This document shows, piece by piece, positions 28,662-36,037 of a stretch of 64,000 bases of DNA. The notes below the pieces were generated by a model, which searched no databases, had not been told where the DNA came from, and worked only from the letters and a program-made list of their open reading frames with translations. The stretch comes from Actinomadura rudentiformis (lineage in GTDB: Bacteria > Actinomycetota > Actinomycetes > Streptosporangiales > Streptosporangiaceae). Made by a program: the position numbers and the translations under genes. The stretch is from the NCBI RefSeq assembly GCF_008923185.1, contig NZ_WBMT01000002.1, forward strand, positions 372,001 through 436,000, written 5' to 3'. The stretch's first letter is position 1. Every line of letters starts with the position of its first letter.

Positions 28662-29147
28662 TCAGGTCCGCAGGTTGGCGAACCAGCTGCGGGTGCTGTC
28701 GGGCGTGTACGGGAACCTGCTCTCCACCGTCGCCTTGAGGTCGGCGATGGTCTGCCTGGAGAGCTCCCTGCGCCAGGCGAGCTCCGCCCGGCGCATGGAC
28801 TGGGAGATCACACAGGTCGTCCGGTAGTCGACGTCCTCGTGCCCTCCCGGACCCTGACGCAGGATCTCCTCGCAGCGGAACGCCTCCTCCGGCCCCTCGA
28901 TCGCGGCGACCACGTCCATGACCGTGATGTCCTCGGGCCTCCTGGCCAGCCGGAAGCCGCCACGCGGCCCCGAGGTGGAGGTGAGGATGCCCGCACGCGC
29001 GAGTGCCTGCAGCTGCTTGTTGAGGTAGGCCGCCGGCAGCTCGTAGAACGCCGCCAGCTTCGCCGCCGTCACCGCCTGCCCGTCGTCCACCCAGGTCAGG
29101 TTGAGGCAGCTGTGGAGCGCCCATTCGACGCCCTCGTTCATCCGCAT
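28662..29147 (-). CDS. Rrf2-family regulator, RsrR-like
   Basis: This 161-residue winged-helix protein has recognition region AAYLNKQLQALARAGILTS and wing GPRGGFRLAR, the Rrf2 pattern. It lacks the C-x5-C-x5/7-C cluster of NsrR and IscR. It has two cysteines 20 apart (Cys92, Cys112) and Glu8 in GVEWALH, the spacing I recall for the [2Fe-2S] ligands of Streptomyces RsrR, where a His is the fourth ligand. At the equivalent place this protein has Tyr35. The ATG at 29147 keeps the Glu8 numbering; ATG 29141 is possible. A palindrome three bases upstream suggests autoregulation. Confidence 0.85.
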   Translation of the reverse strand: MRMNEGVEWALHSCLNLTWVDDGQAVTAAKLAAFYELPAAYLNKQLQALARAGILTSTSGPRGGFRLARRPEDITVMDVVAAIEGPEEAFRCEEILRQGPGGHEDVDYRTTCVISQSMRRAELAWRRELSRQTIADLKATVESRFPYTPDSTRSWFANLRT

Positions 29148-29149
29148 AA

Positions 29150-29170
29150 CCTGGATATTACACATCCAGG
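29150..29170 (-). promoter_or_regulatory. Operator-like palindrome upstream of the Rrf2 gene
   Basis: CCTGGAT and ATCCAGG are perfect 7-bp arms around seven central bases (ATTACAC). The site sits three bases before the start codon. It resembles the element upstream of the AhpD-like gene, which suggests a shared regulator. Confidence 0.65.
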
Positions 29171-29208
29171 ATCGCACTCCGCGATCTCCGTCGGAGGGGC
29201 AGGCACGA

Positions 29209-32200
29209 TCAGCGGGCGGGGACCTCGCGCCACCATTGGGGGACGAGCTCCTCGACCAGGGCTTCGGTCTCGGACTGGAGCTCGCCGAGGAGGGGGTCAC
29301 GGGCCACGCGGGAGCGCAGTTCGTCCACCACCACCTGGACCTGGCCCTCGTCGCCGGTGGCATGGGTGGCGCGGAGAAGGTCGCGCCAGAGACCCTCGTC
29401 CTCGGGAGCCAGGCGGAGGCCCGCGCGAGCCGCGCCGACGGCACCCCGGGCGTCGCCCTCTTCGAGCCGGAGGACGACAAGGCGGTGGGCGACGTCGATG
29501 ACGCGGGCACTCGCCTCGTACTCCAGGTCGTCGGACGCCAGCCAGCCGTAGCGGCCGCGGGGCCGGTCGGCGAGCACCGGGCCGCGGACCAGGTCGAGGG
29601 CGTACGACATGTAGGCGGTCTCCGAGGAGGGCTCGGCCGCGGAACGCCAGACCAGCCAGCGGAAGACCGCCCAGTCGACCCTGACTTCGGAGCCGAGGCG
29701 GATACGGCCCCGGTCGTCGTAGTACAGGTTGGGGCGGCCGCGCGCGTCGCGGCCCAGCCAGTCGGAGACGCGGGCGACACAGGCGTCACGGACACCGGTG
29801 GTCACGCCGCGGGGCCAGATCGCGCCGCCGAGGACCGTGGGGTGCACTCCCCCGGGATGGGTGGCCAGGTAGACCAGGACCTCGGTGCAGAGCGCACGGC
29901 GGCTCTCGTCCATCGGTCCCGGGGCGTCGACCTCGACGGGCCCGAGCAGGCGGATGTCCACGGAGGACTGGTTGGTGCCGGGCGGTTCGGCGCCCGCGAC
30001 GTCGGACGGGTCGGACAGCGGCACCGAGTCGAGTCGCTTGGTGGTCCGGAAGAGCTCGAAGACCCCCCGGTAGTGCTCTTCGGGGATCAGCTGAGCGTCC
30101 ACCTGGAAGCCGAGGACACCGGCCTGGAGCCGCGCGTTCGCGTCGACCTCCCATGTCCACGTCGCACCCTGCACCTCGCCGGGGACGATGTAGCCCGCGG
30201 CCATCCGGGTACCGGTACGGGCGAGCGCGACCAGGCGGTCGGCCTCCCGTTCGGTGGGCTGGTCCGCCATGATCAGGTAGTGCGGCATCCATGCCTCGCC
30301 GAACACCCCGCGGCACCGGCCGGTGAGCACCGAGTCGACGCCGGAGGCGGCCAGCGCCTGCCGCACCTCCTCGCTGCGGCCTTCGAGCTCGGGCAGGGCC
30401 TGGTCGAGGGACGCGACGGTCCGGATACGGTCGGGCGCGATGTCGGCGAGGCCCTCGCCCAGCTCGGCGCCGAAGCCGACGAGGGTGACGCGCATGTGGT
30501 CCGACCAGCGGTTGGTCGCCAGCTCCAGCGCGAGGGCGGCGAGCACGGCGCGGCGGGTCTCCACCGGCCCTTGCAGGGCGATGAGCCCGTGCGCGGCCTC
30601 CAGGTCGACGAGGATCCGGCCGTTCTCGTTGGTGCCGATCGAGACGAGGCCGGGGTACGGGGCGAGCACGTCACCGAGGTCGGCGGTCCGCAGCCCGGTC
30701 ATGGCCTCGCCGCGCAGCCGCCACACCTGCCCGTCGTCGTACGCCTCCCACGGCGCGGGCGGATTGCGGTCGGCGGGCGCGACCCACAGGTCGAGGCTCT
30801 CCTTGCCCAGGTGCACCCCGTACACCGTGGGCATGGCGCGGCCCTGTCCGCCTCCTTCGGCGGCCATGGACTTGGACAGGTGCCGCAAGCCGAGGTCGAG
30901 CAGCTCCACGGCGGCGGTGTCGGCCCCGATGCGCAGGGCCTGCTCGGCCTTCGCGGCCCGGCCCTCCGGCCGTACGATCATCTCCCCGAACGCGCGGTGC
31001 CACATCTGCGTGCGGCGCCGTCTGCCCAGCGCGCTGAGCAGCCCGGCGGCGACGAGCGAGGCCGCCGCCAGCCCCTGCGGCCATTCGAGGTCGAACGGGA
31101 GCGGCGCCTGGTCTTCCTGCTGCTGCCCGGTGTCACGCCCGGGAACGTTCGCGCCGCCGGTGCCCGCGCCGCCGCCGAGCTCGTCGGCGGGCCGAGGCGC
31201 GGGGACCTGTGGGGCGGGCTTCTCCGGCGCCGGTGCCTGGGACGCGGGCGGCTGGGGTGCGGGAACCGCGGGCGCGGGCGTCTCGGGCGCCGGTGCCTGG
31301 GGTGCCGGTGTCTCGGGCGCCGGTGTCTCGGGCGCCGGTGTCTCGGGCGCCGGTGTCTCGGGTGCCGGTGTCTCGGGCGCGGGTGCCTGAGTCGCCGGCG
31401 GCGGGGTCACGGGGGCCTCGGTGGCGGGCGGTTGCGTCGCGGCGGGCGGCGGTGTGGCCGGCTGCCGCAACGGGGGCTGTTCGGGCGCGGGCTGCCGTGG
31501 CAGGGGTTCGGGCGGGCCCGCGTGGCCAGTCCGGAAGTAGTCGTCGACGTCCTTCACCGGAACGACCTGGGCGCCCGACGCGTCCGCGGGCATCTCCAGG
31601 ATCCAGCCCGGCCGGATGAGGCTGGCGATGTTGAGCTTCGACCCGTCCGGCTGCACCCGGTCCTTGTTGAGCGCGAAGATCTCCTTGTAGCGGCGGCCCT
31701 CCCCCAGGCACTTGTCGGCGATCTCCCAGAGGCTCTCGTGGTGCCGCCCCTCCGGCGGCTGCACGCGGTAGATCTTCGTCGTCGGCGACTTGGCCATCGG
31801 CTGGACGGCCGGCTCGGCGGCCCGTTCGGGAGCGACCGGCGGCGTGACGGCGGCCGCCTGGACCGGGCGGAACTCCTGTGCCTGCGTCTGCACCGGCCGC
31901 TGCGCGTGCAGCTCCCGGCCGCCGAACGCGGGCATGATCGCCGATGTCGCCGTGAACAGCAGCAGCGCCGCGACCACGAGCCGGTGAACGAGCGACTGCG
32001 TGCCGCCGGCCAGCGGCACCCGCGCCGGGACGCCCACGCCGCGGATCCCCGCGTACACCTCGACCAGCACGCACAGCGCGAGCTGCAACCACGCCAGCCA
32101 GACCAGCGCGACCAGCACGGTGAGGAGCGAACTCGGCCCGAGCTGTTGCGTCAGGTCCGAGGCCGTCGGCACCCGGTCGGGAATCGGTGGCTCGAAGAAG

Positions 32201-32358
32201 GTCAGCAGCGCGTACGGCACACCGGCGACGAGCGCGAGCAACGCCGCGATCGCGCCGACCCCGGCGGCGATGTCACCGAGACTGCGACGCCCCCGGACCC
32301 GCACCGGCGGCCTGGGCCCCCGCCCGGTGCCCGCACTCCCGGGCTGTCCTGTCAGCAT
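29209..32358 (-). CDS. Transmembrane LysM protein with cytoplasmic SARP-like (wHTH + BTAD) domain
   Basis: This 1049-residue protein has three membrane helices (about 31-55, 77-103, 125-145) and a LysM-like domain at about 194-257 (IYRVQPPEGRHHESLWEIAD and later RYKEIFALNK). A Pro-rich stretch includes PAPET repeats (about 326-350), followed by a fourth helix (about 427-445). A cytoplasmic part ends in a winged helix (about 800-895, IRLLGPVEV) and a bacterial transcriptional activator domain (about 905-1040). If the N-terminus is inside, LysM faces the wall and the DNA-binding-like part faces the cytoplasm. It is last on the Tad pilus strand, 130 bases after the TadG-like gene. It may regulate, anchor or assemble the pilus. 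Confidence 0.8.
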   Translation of the reverse strand: MLTGQPGSAGTGRGPRPPVRVRGRRSLGDIAAGVGAIAALLALVAGVPYALLTFFEPPIPDRVPTASDLTQQLGPSSLLTVLVALVWLAWLQLALCVLVEVYAGIRGVGVPARVPLAGGTQSLVHRLVVAALLLFTATSAIMPAFGGRELHAQRPVQTQAQEFRPVQAAAVTPPVAPERAAEPAVQPMAKSPTTKIYRVQPPEGRHHESLWEIADKCLGEGRRYKEIFALNKDRVQPDGSKLNIASLIRPGWILEMPADASGAQVVPVKDVDDYFRTGHAGPPEPLPRQPAPEQPPLRQPATPPPAATQPPATEAPVTPPPATQAPAPETPAPETPAPETPAPETPAPETPAPQAPAPETPAPAVPAPQPPASQAPAPEKPAPQVPAPRPADELGGGAGTGGANVPGRDTGQQQEDQAPLPFDLEWPQGLAAASLVAAGLLSALGRRRRTQMWHRAFGEMIVRPEGRAAKAEQALRIGADTAAVELLDLGLRHLSKSMAAEGGGQGRAMPTVYGVHLGKESLDLWVAPADRNPPAPWEAYDDGQVWRLRGEAMTGLRTADLGDVLAPYPGLVSIGTNENGRILVDLEAAHGLIALQGPVETRRAVLAALALELATNRWSDHMRVTLVGFGAELGEGLADIAPDRIRTVASLDQALPELEGRSEEVRQALAASGVDSVLTGRCRGVFGEAWMPHYLIMADQPTEREADRLVALARTGTRMAAGYIVPGEVQGATWTWEVDANARLQAGVLGFQVDAQLIPEEHYRGVFELFRTTKRLDSVPLSDPSDVAGAEPPGTNQSSVDIRLLGPVEVDAPGPMDESRRALCTEVLVYLATHPGGVHPTVLGGAIWPRGVTTGVRDACVARVSDWLGRDARGRPNLYYDDRGRIRLGSEVRVDWAVFRWLVWRSAAEPSSETAYMSYALDLVRGPVLADRPRGRYGWLASDDLEYEASARVIDVAHRLVVLRLEEGDARGAVGAARAGLRLAPEDEGLWRDLLRATHATGDEGQVQVVVDELRSRVARDPLLGELQSETEALVEELVPQWWREVPAR
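31301..31375. repeat. Five 15-bp in-frame repeats encoding PAPET
   Basis: The unit GGCGCCGGTGTCTCG (plus strand, with GGT for GGC in the outer copies) is repeated five times head to tail. It encodes the Pro-Ala-Pro-Glu-Thr spacer of the LysM protein. Copy number can change by slippage without shifting the frame. Confidence 0.9.
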
Positions 32359-32488
32359 CGCACCCCTTGCTCGCCCGTCCGGTGATGCTCACCGGTCCGT
32401 GCCTGCACAGACGTCGCCCTTGTCATCGTAGACAGCCATGACCCGCGCGCAATGCCCGTGCGGTAACTATCTCGCGTGGCACCGGACG

Positions 32489-32959
32489 TCACGGCTCGTC
32501 GCCCGTGATCGGCTGGGCCGAGGCGGTGGAGCGCATCGTGAACGAGCCGAAACCGGGGACGATGCCGAGGAACTGGGGGTTCACCGTCAGCTCGACCGTG
32601 ACCTCCACCTCCTCCTCGGTGGCCCCGCACGAACTCCCGGTGATGTTGTCGTCGTAGTCACCGAGCAGCCCGCACGCGGCGGACTCGGCCCGGCCCGGGT
32701 CGAGCACGGGCTTGCCGGTCGCGCGCAGCTCGGCCTCGTTGATCTGGTTCGCCCCGGCGCGGGCGGCCTGCTCGGCCATGTCCGCGGCGCGCTGGCGGGC
32801 ATGGATCGCCAGGCCGCCGTCGACCAGGAGCCCCGCGAGGACGAGGACGGCGGGGGTGAACAGCACGACGTACATCGAGACCGTGCCCCGATCGCGGCTT
32901 TGATCCCGGCCTTGGTCCCGGCCTTGGTCCCGATCCTCTCGCGCCGATCGCCGGATCAT
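32489..32959 (-). CDS. TadG-like/TadE-related pilus assembly protein
   Basis: This 156-residue protein has a charged N-terminal tail with RDQG repeats, then DRGTVSMYVVLFTPAVLVLAG, a single membrane helix like the N-terminus of Tad pseudopilins. The Glu at +5 after the Gly of a prepilin site is replaced by Tyr, so processing by prepilin peptidase is doubtful. The rest is exported, with two cysteines (AACGLL, GSSCGA) that could form a disulfide. It overlaps the upstream TadE-like gene by four bases. A role as a minor pilus or assembly component is inferred from order. Confidence 0.75.
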   Translation of the reverse strand: MIRRSAREDRDQGRDQGRDQSRDRGTVSMYVVLFTPAVLVLAGLLVDGGLAIHARQRAADMAEQAARAGANQINEAELRATGKPVLDPGRAESAACGLLGDYDDNITGSSCGATEEEVEVTVELTVNPQFLGIVPGFGSFTMRSTASAQPITGDEP

Positions 32960-33426
32960 CCTTGGTCACCGCCGTTGCCCGTGTCGGTGCCCCGGTAGGT
33001 GTAGGTGTCGATGGGCGCCACGGACGTGCCGCTCAGCCGCTTGCTGCCGGGGAATCCGATGAACGAGAGGTCGCCGAGGTCGACGTCGCACACGACGGTC
33101 ACCGAGACCTTGCCGCCAGGCCCCCAGTCGCCGGTGTTGGTGGTCACGCTCGGTCCGCCTGCGCACCACTTGTTGTTCTGGAGATTGAGCGAGGCGGTCT
33201 CCTGCGCAAGGCTCTCGGCGGCGCCCGCGCTGCGTGCCACCGAGGCGGCGCGCACGGCGTCACGTGCGGCGCCGTCTATCTGGCTCTTGGCGTCGACCAT
33301 CCGCCCGGCTCCGGCCAGCAGCAGGAGGAACGCGACGAAGAGCGGAGTGACCAGCACCATCTCCAGCGACATCGAGCCACGGTCTCTCCTCATCGTGTGA
33401 TCTCTGTCCGCCGCGTGGTCGTTCAT
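32956..33426 (-). CDS. TadE-like pseudopilin
   Basis: This 156-residue protein starts MNDHAADRDHTMRRDRG and then SMSLEMVLVTPLFVAFLLLL. The Gly followed by four residues and Glu is the prepilin peptidase site of Flp/TadE proteins, and the hydrophobic run is the assembly helix. The exported remainder has a Cys pair (KWCAGG, TVVCDV). ATG 33426 is chosen because it overlaps the preceding stop (ATGA); the frame upstream belongs to that gene. Minor pilins of this type are needed for Tad pilus assembly in other bacteria. Confidence 0.82.
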   Translation of the reverse strand: MNDHAADRDHTMRRDRGSMSLEMVLVTPLFVAFLLLLAGAGRMVDAKSQIDGAARDAVRAASVARSAGAAESLAQETASLNLQNNKWCAGGPSVTTNTGDWGPGGKVSVTVVCDVDLGDLSFIGFPGSKRLSGTSVAPIDTYTYRGTDTGNGGDQG

Positions 33427-33839
33427 GGGCCCGCTCCCTGGCACGCCGTGCCGGCGCCCACGTCGGGGCGGAAACATTCGATCGGCCCCTGGGATCGTTG
33501 TGAGACGCGGAAGGTCATGAACGGGATGACCCGCACGGCGTTGCCGCTCACCTCGATGCCGCGTTCGTCGGCGCCCTGCAGCGGGGTCACCTGCCGCCCG
33601 CTGAGCAGTTGCGGTCCGATCTTGTCGACGTCACCGGCCGCCTTGGCGACCGCCGGTCCCTCCCAGTCCGCGCCGACGGGCTGCGTGCGGGCCACCCGCG
33701 CCCCTGCCTGCGCGGCGGCGAGGGCGACGTGGCGCGCGTGGAAGACCATCGCGAACTGGACGACGATGAGCAACACCAGGATGAGGACCGGCGTGAGCAG
33801 CGCCCACTCCATCGCGGACGCGCCCCGGTCCCGGATCAG
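33423..33839 (-). CDS. TadE-like pseudopilin with apparent CTG start
   Basis: The conserved part is IRDRGASAMEWALLTPVLIL followed by a membrane helix, with the prepilin site G-ASAME. The only codons that keep this site and do not run back through the flp gene are CTG 33839 or a non-standard ATC. CTG overlaps the flp stop (CTGA), exactly like the ATGA couplings around it. An ATG at 33812 would remove the processing site. With CTG the protein is 138 residues. Other features fit TadE: AAAQAGARVART and an exported C-terminal domain with two cysteines. Confidence 0.75.
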   Translation of the reverse strand: MIRDRGASAMEWALLTPVLILVLLIVVQFAMVFHARHVALAAAQAGARVARTQPVGADWEGPAVAKAAGDVDKIGPQLLSGRQVTPLQGADERGIEVSGNAVRVIPFMTFRVSQRSQGPIECFRPDVGAGTACQGAGP

Positions 33840-34042
33840 CCGGTGTTGATGCTGTTGGCCTTGTCGCTGACCTTCTTGATGATGATCGCGCCCACCGCGA
33901 TCGCGATGCCGGCGAGCAGCGCGGTGATGATCGCCCACTCGATCGCGGACGCGCCCCGGTCCGTTTCGGCGCGGGCCTTCTCCACCCTGGCGCCCAGCAG
34001 GGCGCGCAGGTAGGCGACGGTCGGGTCGTTCAGAGGATTCAC
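33836..34042 (-). CDS. flp: Flp-type major pilin
   Basis: This 68-residue precursor is short, as Flp pilins are. After a 30-residue charged leader comes RGASAIEWAIITALLAGIAI, with the cleavage site after Gly and Glu at +5, then a hydrophobic helix and a short polar tail (KKVSDKANSINTG). After processing it would polymerise into the pilus fibre. The leader is longer than usual. It lies between tadC (75-base gap upstream) and the TadE-like gene (four-base overlap). No prepilin peptidase gene is in the window. Confidence 0.9.
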   Translation of the reverse strand: MNPLNDPTVAYLRALLGARVEKARAETDRGASAIEWAIITALLAGIAIAVGAIIIKKVSDKANSINTG

Positions 34043-34117
34043 GGTTTCTCCTTTGCGGAACGGGATGCGGAACGGAGTTGGGCGGAGCCATATCGGACGC
34101 AGCCATATCGGGCGGAG

Positions 34118-35035
34118 TCATGAGGCCATCACCCGCATCACGGCCGGGTAGACCAGGAAAACGAGGAAGCCGGCGCAGAGGAAGAGCTGGGCGACGAGCA
34201 TCGACTGGGAACGTTCACCGGCCTTGCCCTCCAGCTCCGACAGCTCCCGGCTGCGCATCGAGGCGGCACGGGCCGCGAGGGACTTGCGGACCTGGGCGCC
34301 GTCGTCGGCGACGAGGGCGAGGGCGCCGGCGAGGTCGCGCAGCTCGGCGATGTCGAGGTCGTCGCCGAGGCCGCCCAGGGCCTGCCAGGGGGTCCGGCCA
34401 GTGATGCGTGCGTTGGCGAGCGCGTCGCGGATGCGGAGCATCGCCCAGCCATCGCCGACCGCGGAGGCGGTCATCAGGGCCTCGGGGACGCCGCGCCCGC
34501 CGGCGAGGTTCATCGAGACCAGGTCGAGGAACGCGCCGACGACGTGCCGGAAGTCCTGGCGCCGGGCGGCGGCCTCCTGGCGCAGCTGCATGTCGGGGAA
34601 GAAGAAGAAAAGTCCAGCGAAGATCGCGCAGATCCATACCGGCACCTGGATCGACGCCCCCACGCCGAGCAGCGCGAAGTAGGCGACCACGACCGGGATG
34701 AAGAGCAGCGCGGCTGCGGGCAGCAGGAACTTCGTGGCGAGGAAGCCTTCGAGCGACTTGTCGGTGATGGCGAGGTCGGCGCGGATCGAGCGGAGTTGCC
34801 ACCCGCGTGCCTCGCAGAGGCGCACCAGCTCGCGGCCGACCTTCGCGCGGAGGCCGCCGACCCGTTCGAGGGTGGGAGACACGCGGCGTGCGCGGGCGTC
34901 CTCCTGGTCGCGGCGGCGGGCGGCGTCGTACGCGGCGAGGCGTGCCGCCAGCCCGGGACGGGGCGGGAAGACGGCGCGGACGAGCAGGTACAGTCCGAGG
35001 CCGACGAGCGCGCCGGCCAGCATCGCTCCGTTCAC
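34118..35035 (-). CDS. tadC: TadC-like inner-membrane platform protein (GspF family)
   Basis: This 305-residue protein carries a T2SS-F domain: an N-terminal helix (MLAGALVGLGLYLLVRAVF), a central helical pair (FLLPAAALLFIPVVVAYFAL and VPVWICAIFAGLFFFF) and a C-terminal helix (MLVAQLFLCAGFLVFLVYP). The cytoplasmic loop has DFRHVVGAFLDLVSMNLAGG, typical of TadC. It would form the inner-membrane platform with TadB. It overlaps tadB by four bases. The gap to flp contains a 15-bp near-duplicate (AGCCATATCGG motif, 34082-34113). Confidence 0.88.
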   Translation of the reverse strand: MNGAMLAGALVGLGLYLLVRAVFPPRPGLAARLAAYDAARRRDQEDARARRVSPTLERVGGLRAKVGRELVRLCEARGWQLRSIRADLAITDKSLEGFLATKFLLPAAALLFIPVVVAYFALLGVGASIQVPVWICAIFAGLFFFFPDMQLRQEAAARRQDFRHVVGAFLDLVSMNLAGGRGVPEALMTASAVGDGWAMLRIRDALANARITGRTPWQALGGLGDDLDIAELRDLAGALALVADDGAQVRKSLAARAASMRSRELSELEGKAGERSQSMLVAQLFLCAGFLVFLVYPAVMRVMAS

Positions 35036-36003
35036 GAGGCACCGCCTCCGCCCGCGTCCATGGTGTGCCGTCCGCGCAGAGTCGTTTCCGTGGACGCGTG
35101 GTCGCCCTGCCAGCCCGCGACGGTGCGCGGCATCTCACCCGGAACCCCGGGACGCGTCTCGCTGGTGAGGAAGCGGCCCGGCAATTCGTGCTTGGCGAGC
35201 CGGCGCAGCCACAGGAAACCGGCGGCGTAGAGGGCGATGACCAGGCACAGGACGAGCTGCCCGAGGAAGTCGTCGTACGGCTCCACGTACGAGTGGTTGA
35301 AGATGGCCAGCAGCAGCGCCGTGCCGACCGAGACGCCGACGACGATGCGGACGCTGCGCCGGGTGGACCGCCGGTCGGCCTCGACTCGCCGGCGCATGTC
35401 CAGCTCGGCGCGGGCCGAGGTCGACAGCGCGCCGAGCATGTCGCGCAGGCCGGGGCCGCGCAGCTTGGAGTTGAGGATGAGCGCCGCGATGACCAGGTCG
35501 GCCGACGGGTCGTCGAGGTCGTCGGCGAACCGTCGCAGCGCCTCGGGCATCGGCACACGGGTGTGCAGGCGGTCGACGAGCGTGCGGAGCGGTTGCTGGA
35601 GGGCGGGCGCGGCGGCGCGGAGCGAAGCCGGGATGGCCTGCTCCAGGCCGACGGCACCCGCGATGGTGTCGCGGAGCGACTCGGTCCAGGCGGCGAGGCC
35701 TTCGAGCCGGACCATGGCCTTGCGCTCCTCGGCGGCGCCGCCCGCCAGGCCGTTCCAGGCCAGGACCAGGACACCGGTGCCGATCGCGGCGATCGGCCAG
35801 CGGGTGAGGATCAGGACCAGCAGGCCGACGATGACGGCCACGGCGGTACGGGTCGTCAGGGTCTTGACCAGGTCCTCGCGGCTGCGGCCGCGGACCGGGC
35901 CCGGGCGGCTCGGCAGCCCGCGGATCGCCACGACGAGCAGCAGGAACCCGCCGCCGACCAGCCCTCCGGCGACGACGGCGAGGAGCACGTCGGGCGCGTA
36001 CAT
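35032..36003 (-). CDS. tadB: TadB-like inner-membrane platform protein (GspF family)
   Basis: This protein of about 323 residues has two N-terminal helices (LLAVVAGGLVGGGFLLLVVA and TAVAVIVGLLVLILTRWPI), a cytoplasmic F domain (LEGLAAWTESLRDTIAGAVG and SADLVIAALILNSKLRGPG) and C-terminal helices. The start is ATG 36003, four bases after GGGGGAGG; the adjacent GTG 36006 is too close to that site. It follows tadA by 34 bases. TadB and TadC together couple the ATPase to pilin polymerisation. Confidence 0.88.
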   Translation of the reverse strand: MYAPDVLLAVVAGGLVGGGFLLLVVAIRGLPSRPGPVRGRSREDLVKTLTTRTAVAVIVGLLVLILTRWPIAAIGTGVLVLAWNGLAGGAAEERKAMVRLEGLAAWTESLRDTIAGAVGLEQAIPASLRAAAPALQQPLRTLVDRLHTRVPMPEALRRFADDLDDPSADLVIAALILNSKLRGPGLRDMLGALSTSARAELDMRRRVEADRRSTRRSVRIVVGVSVGTALLLAIFNHSYVEPYDDFLGQLVLCLVIALYAAGFLWLRRLAKHELPGRFLTSETRPGVPGEMPRTVAGWQGDHASTETTLRGRHTMDAGGGGAS

Positions 36004-36037
36004 CACCCTCCCCCGGAGGTCACTGAATCAAGGCCGG

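Noticed and set aside
29101..32385. 1094-codon open frame antisense to the LysM-SARP gene
   Set aside because: It mirrors the third-position GC of the true gene. The opposite strand has clear domains, a start with a ribosome site, and operon context.
33423..34121. TadE-like gene starting at the upstream ATG 34121
   Set aside because: That start would place 94 residues inside the flp gene in a different frame. Those residues are Arg-rich and unlike any pilin leader.
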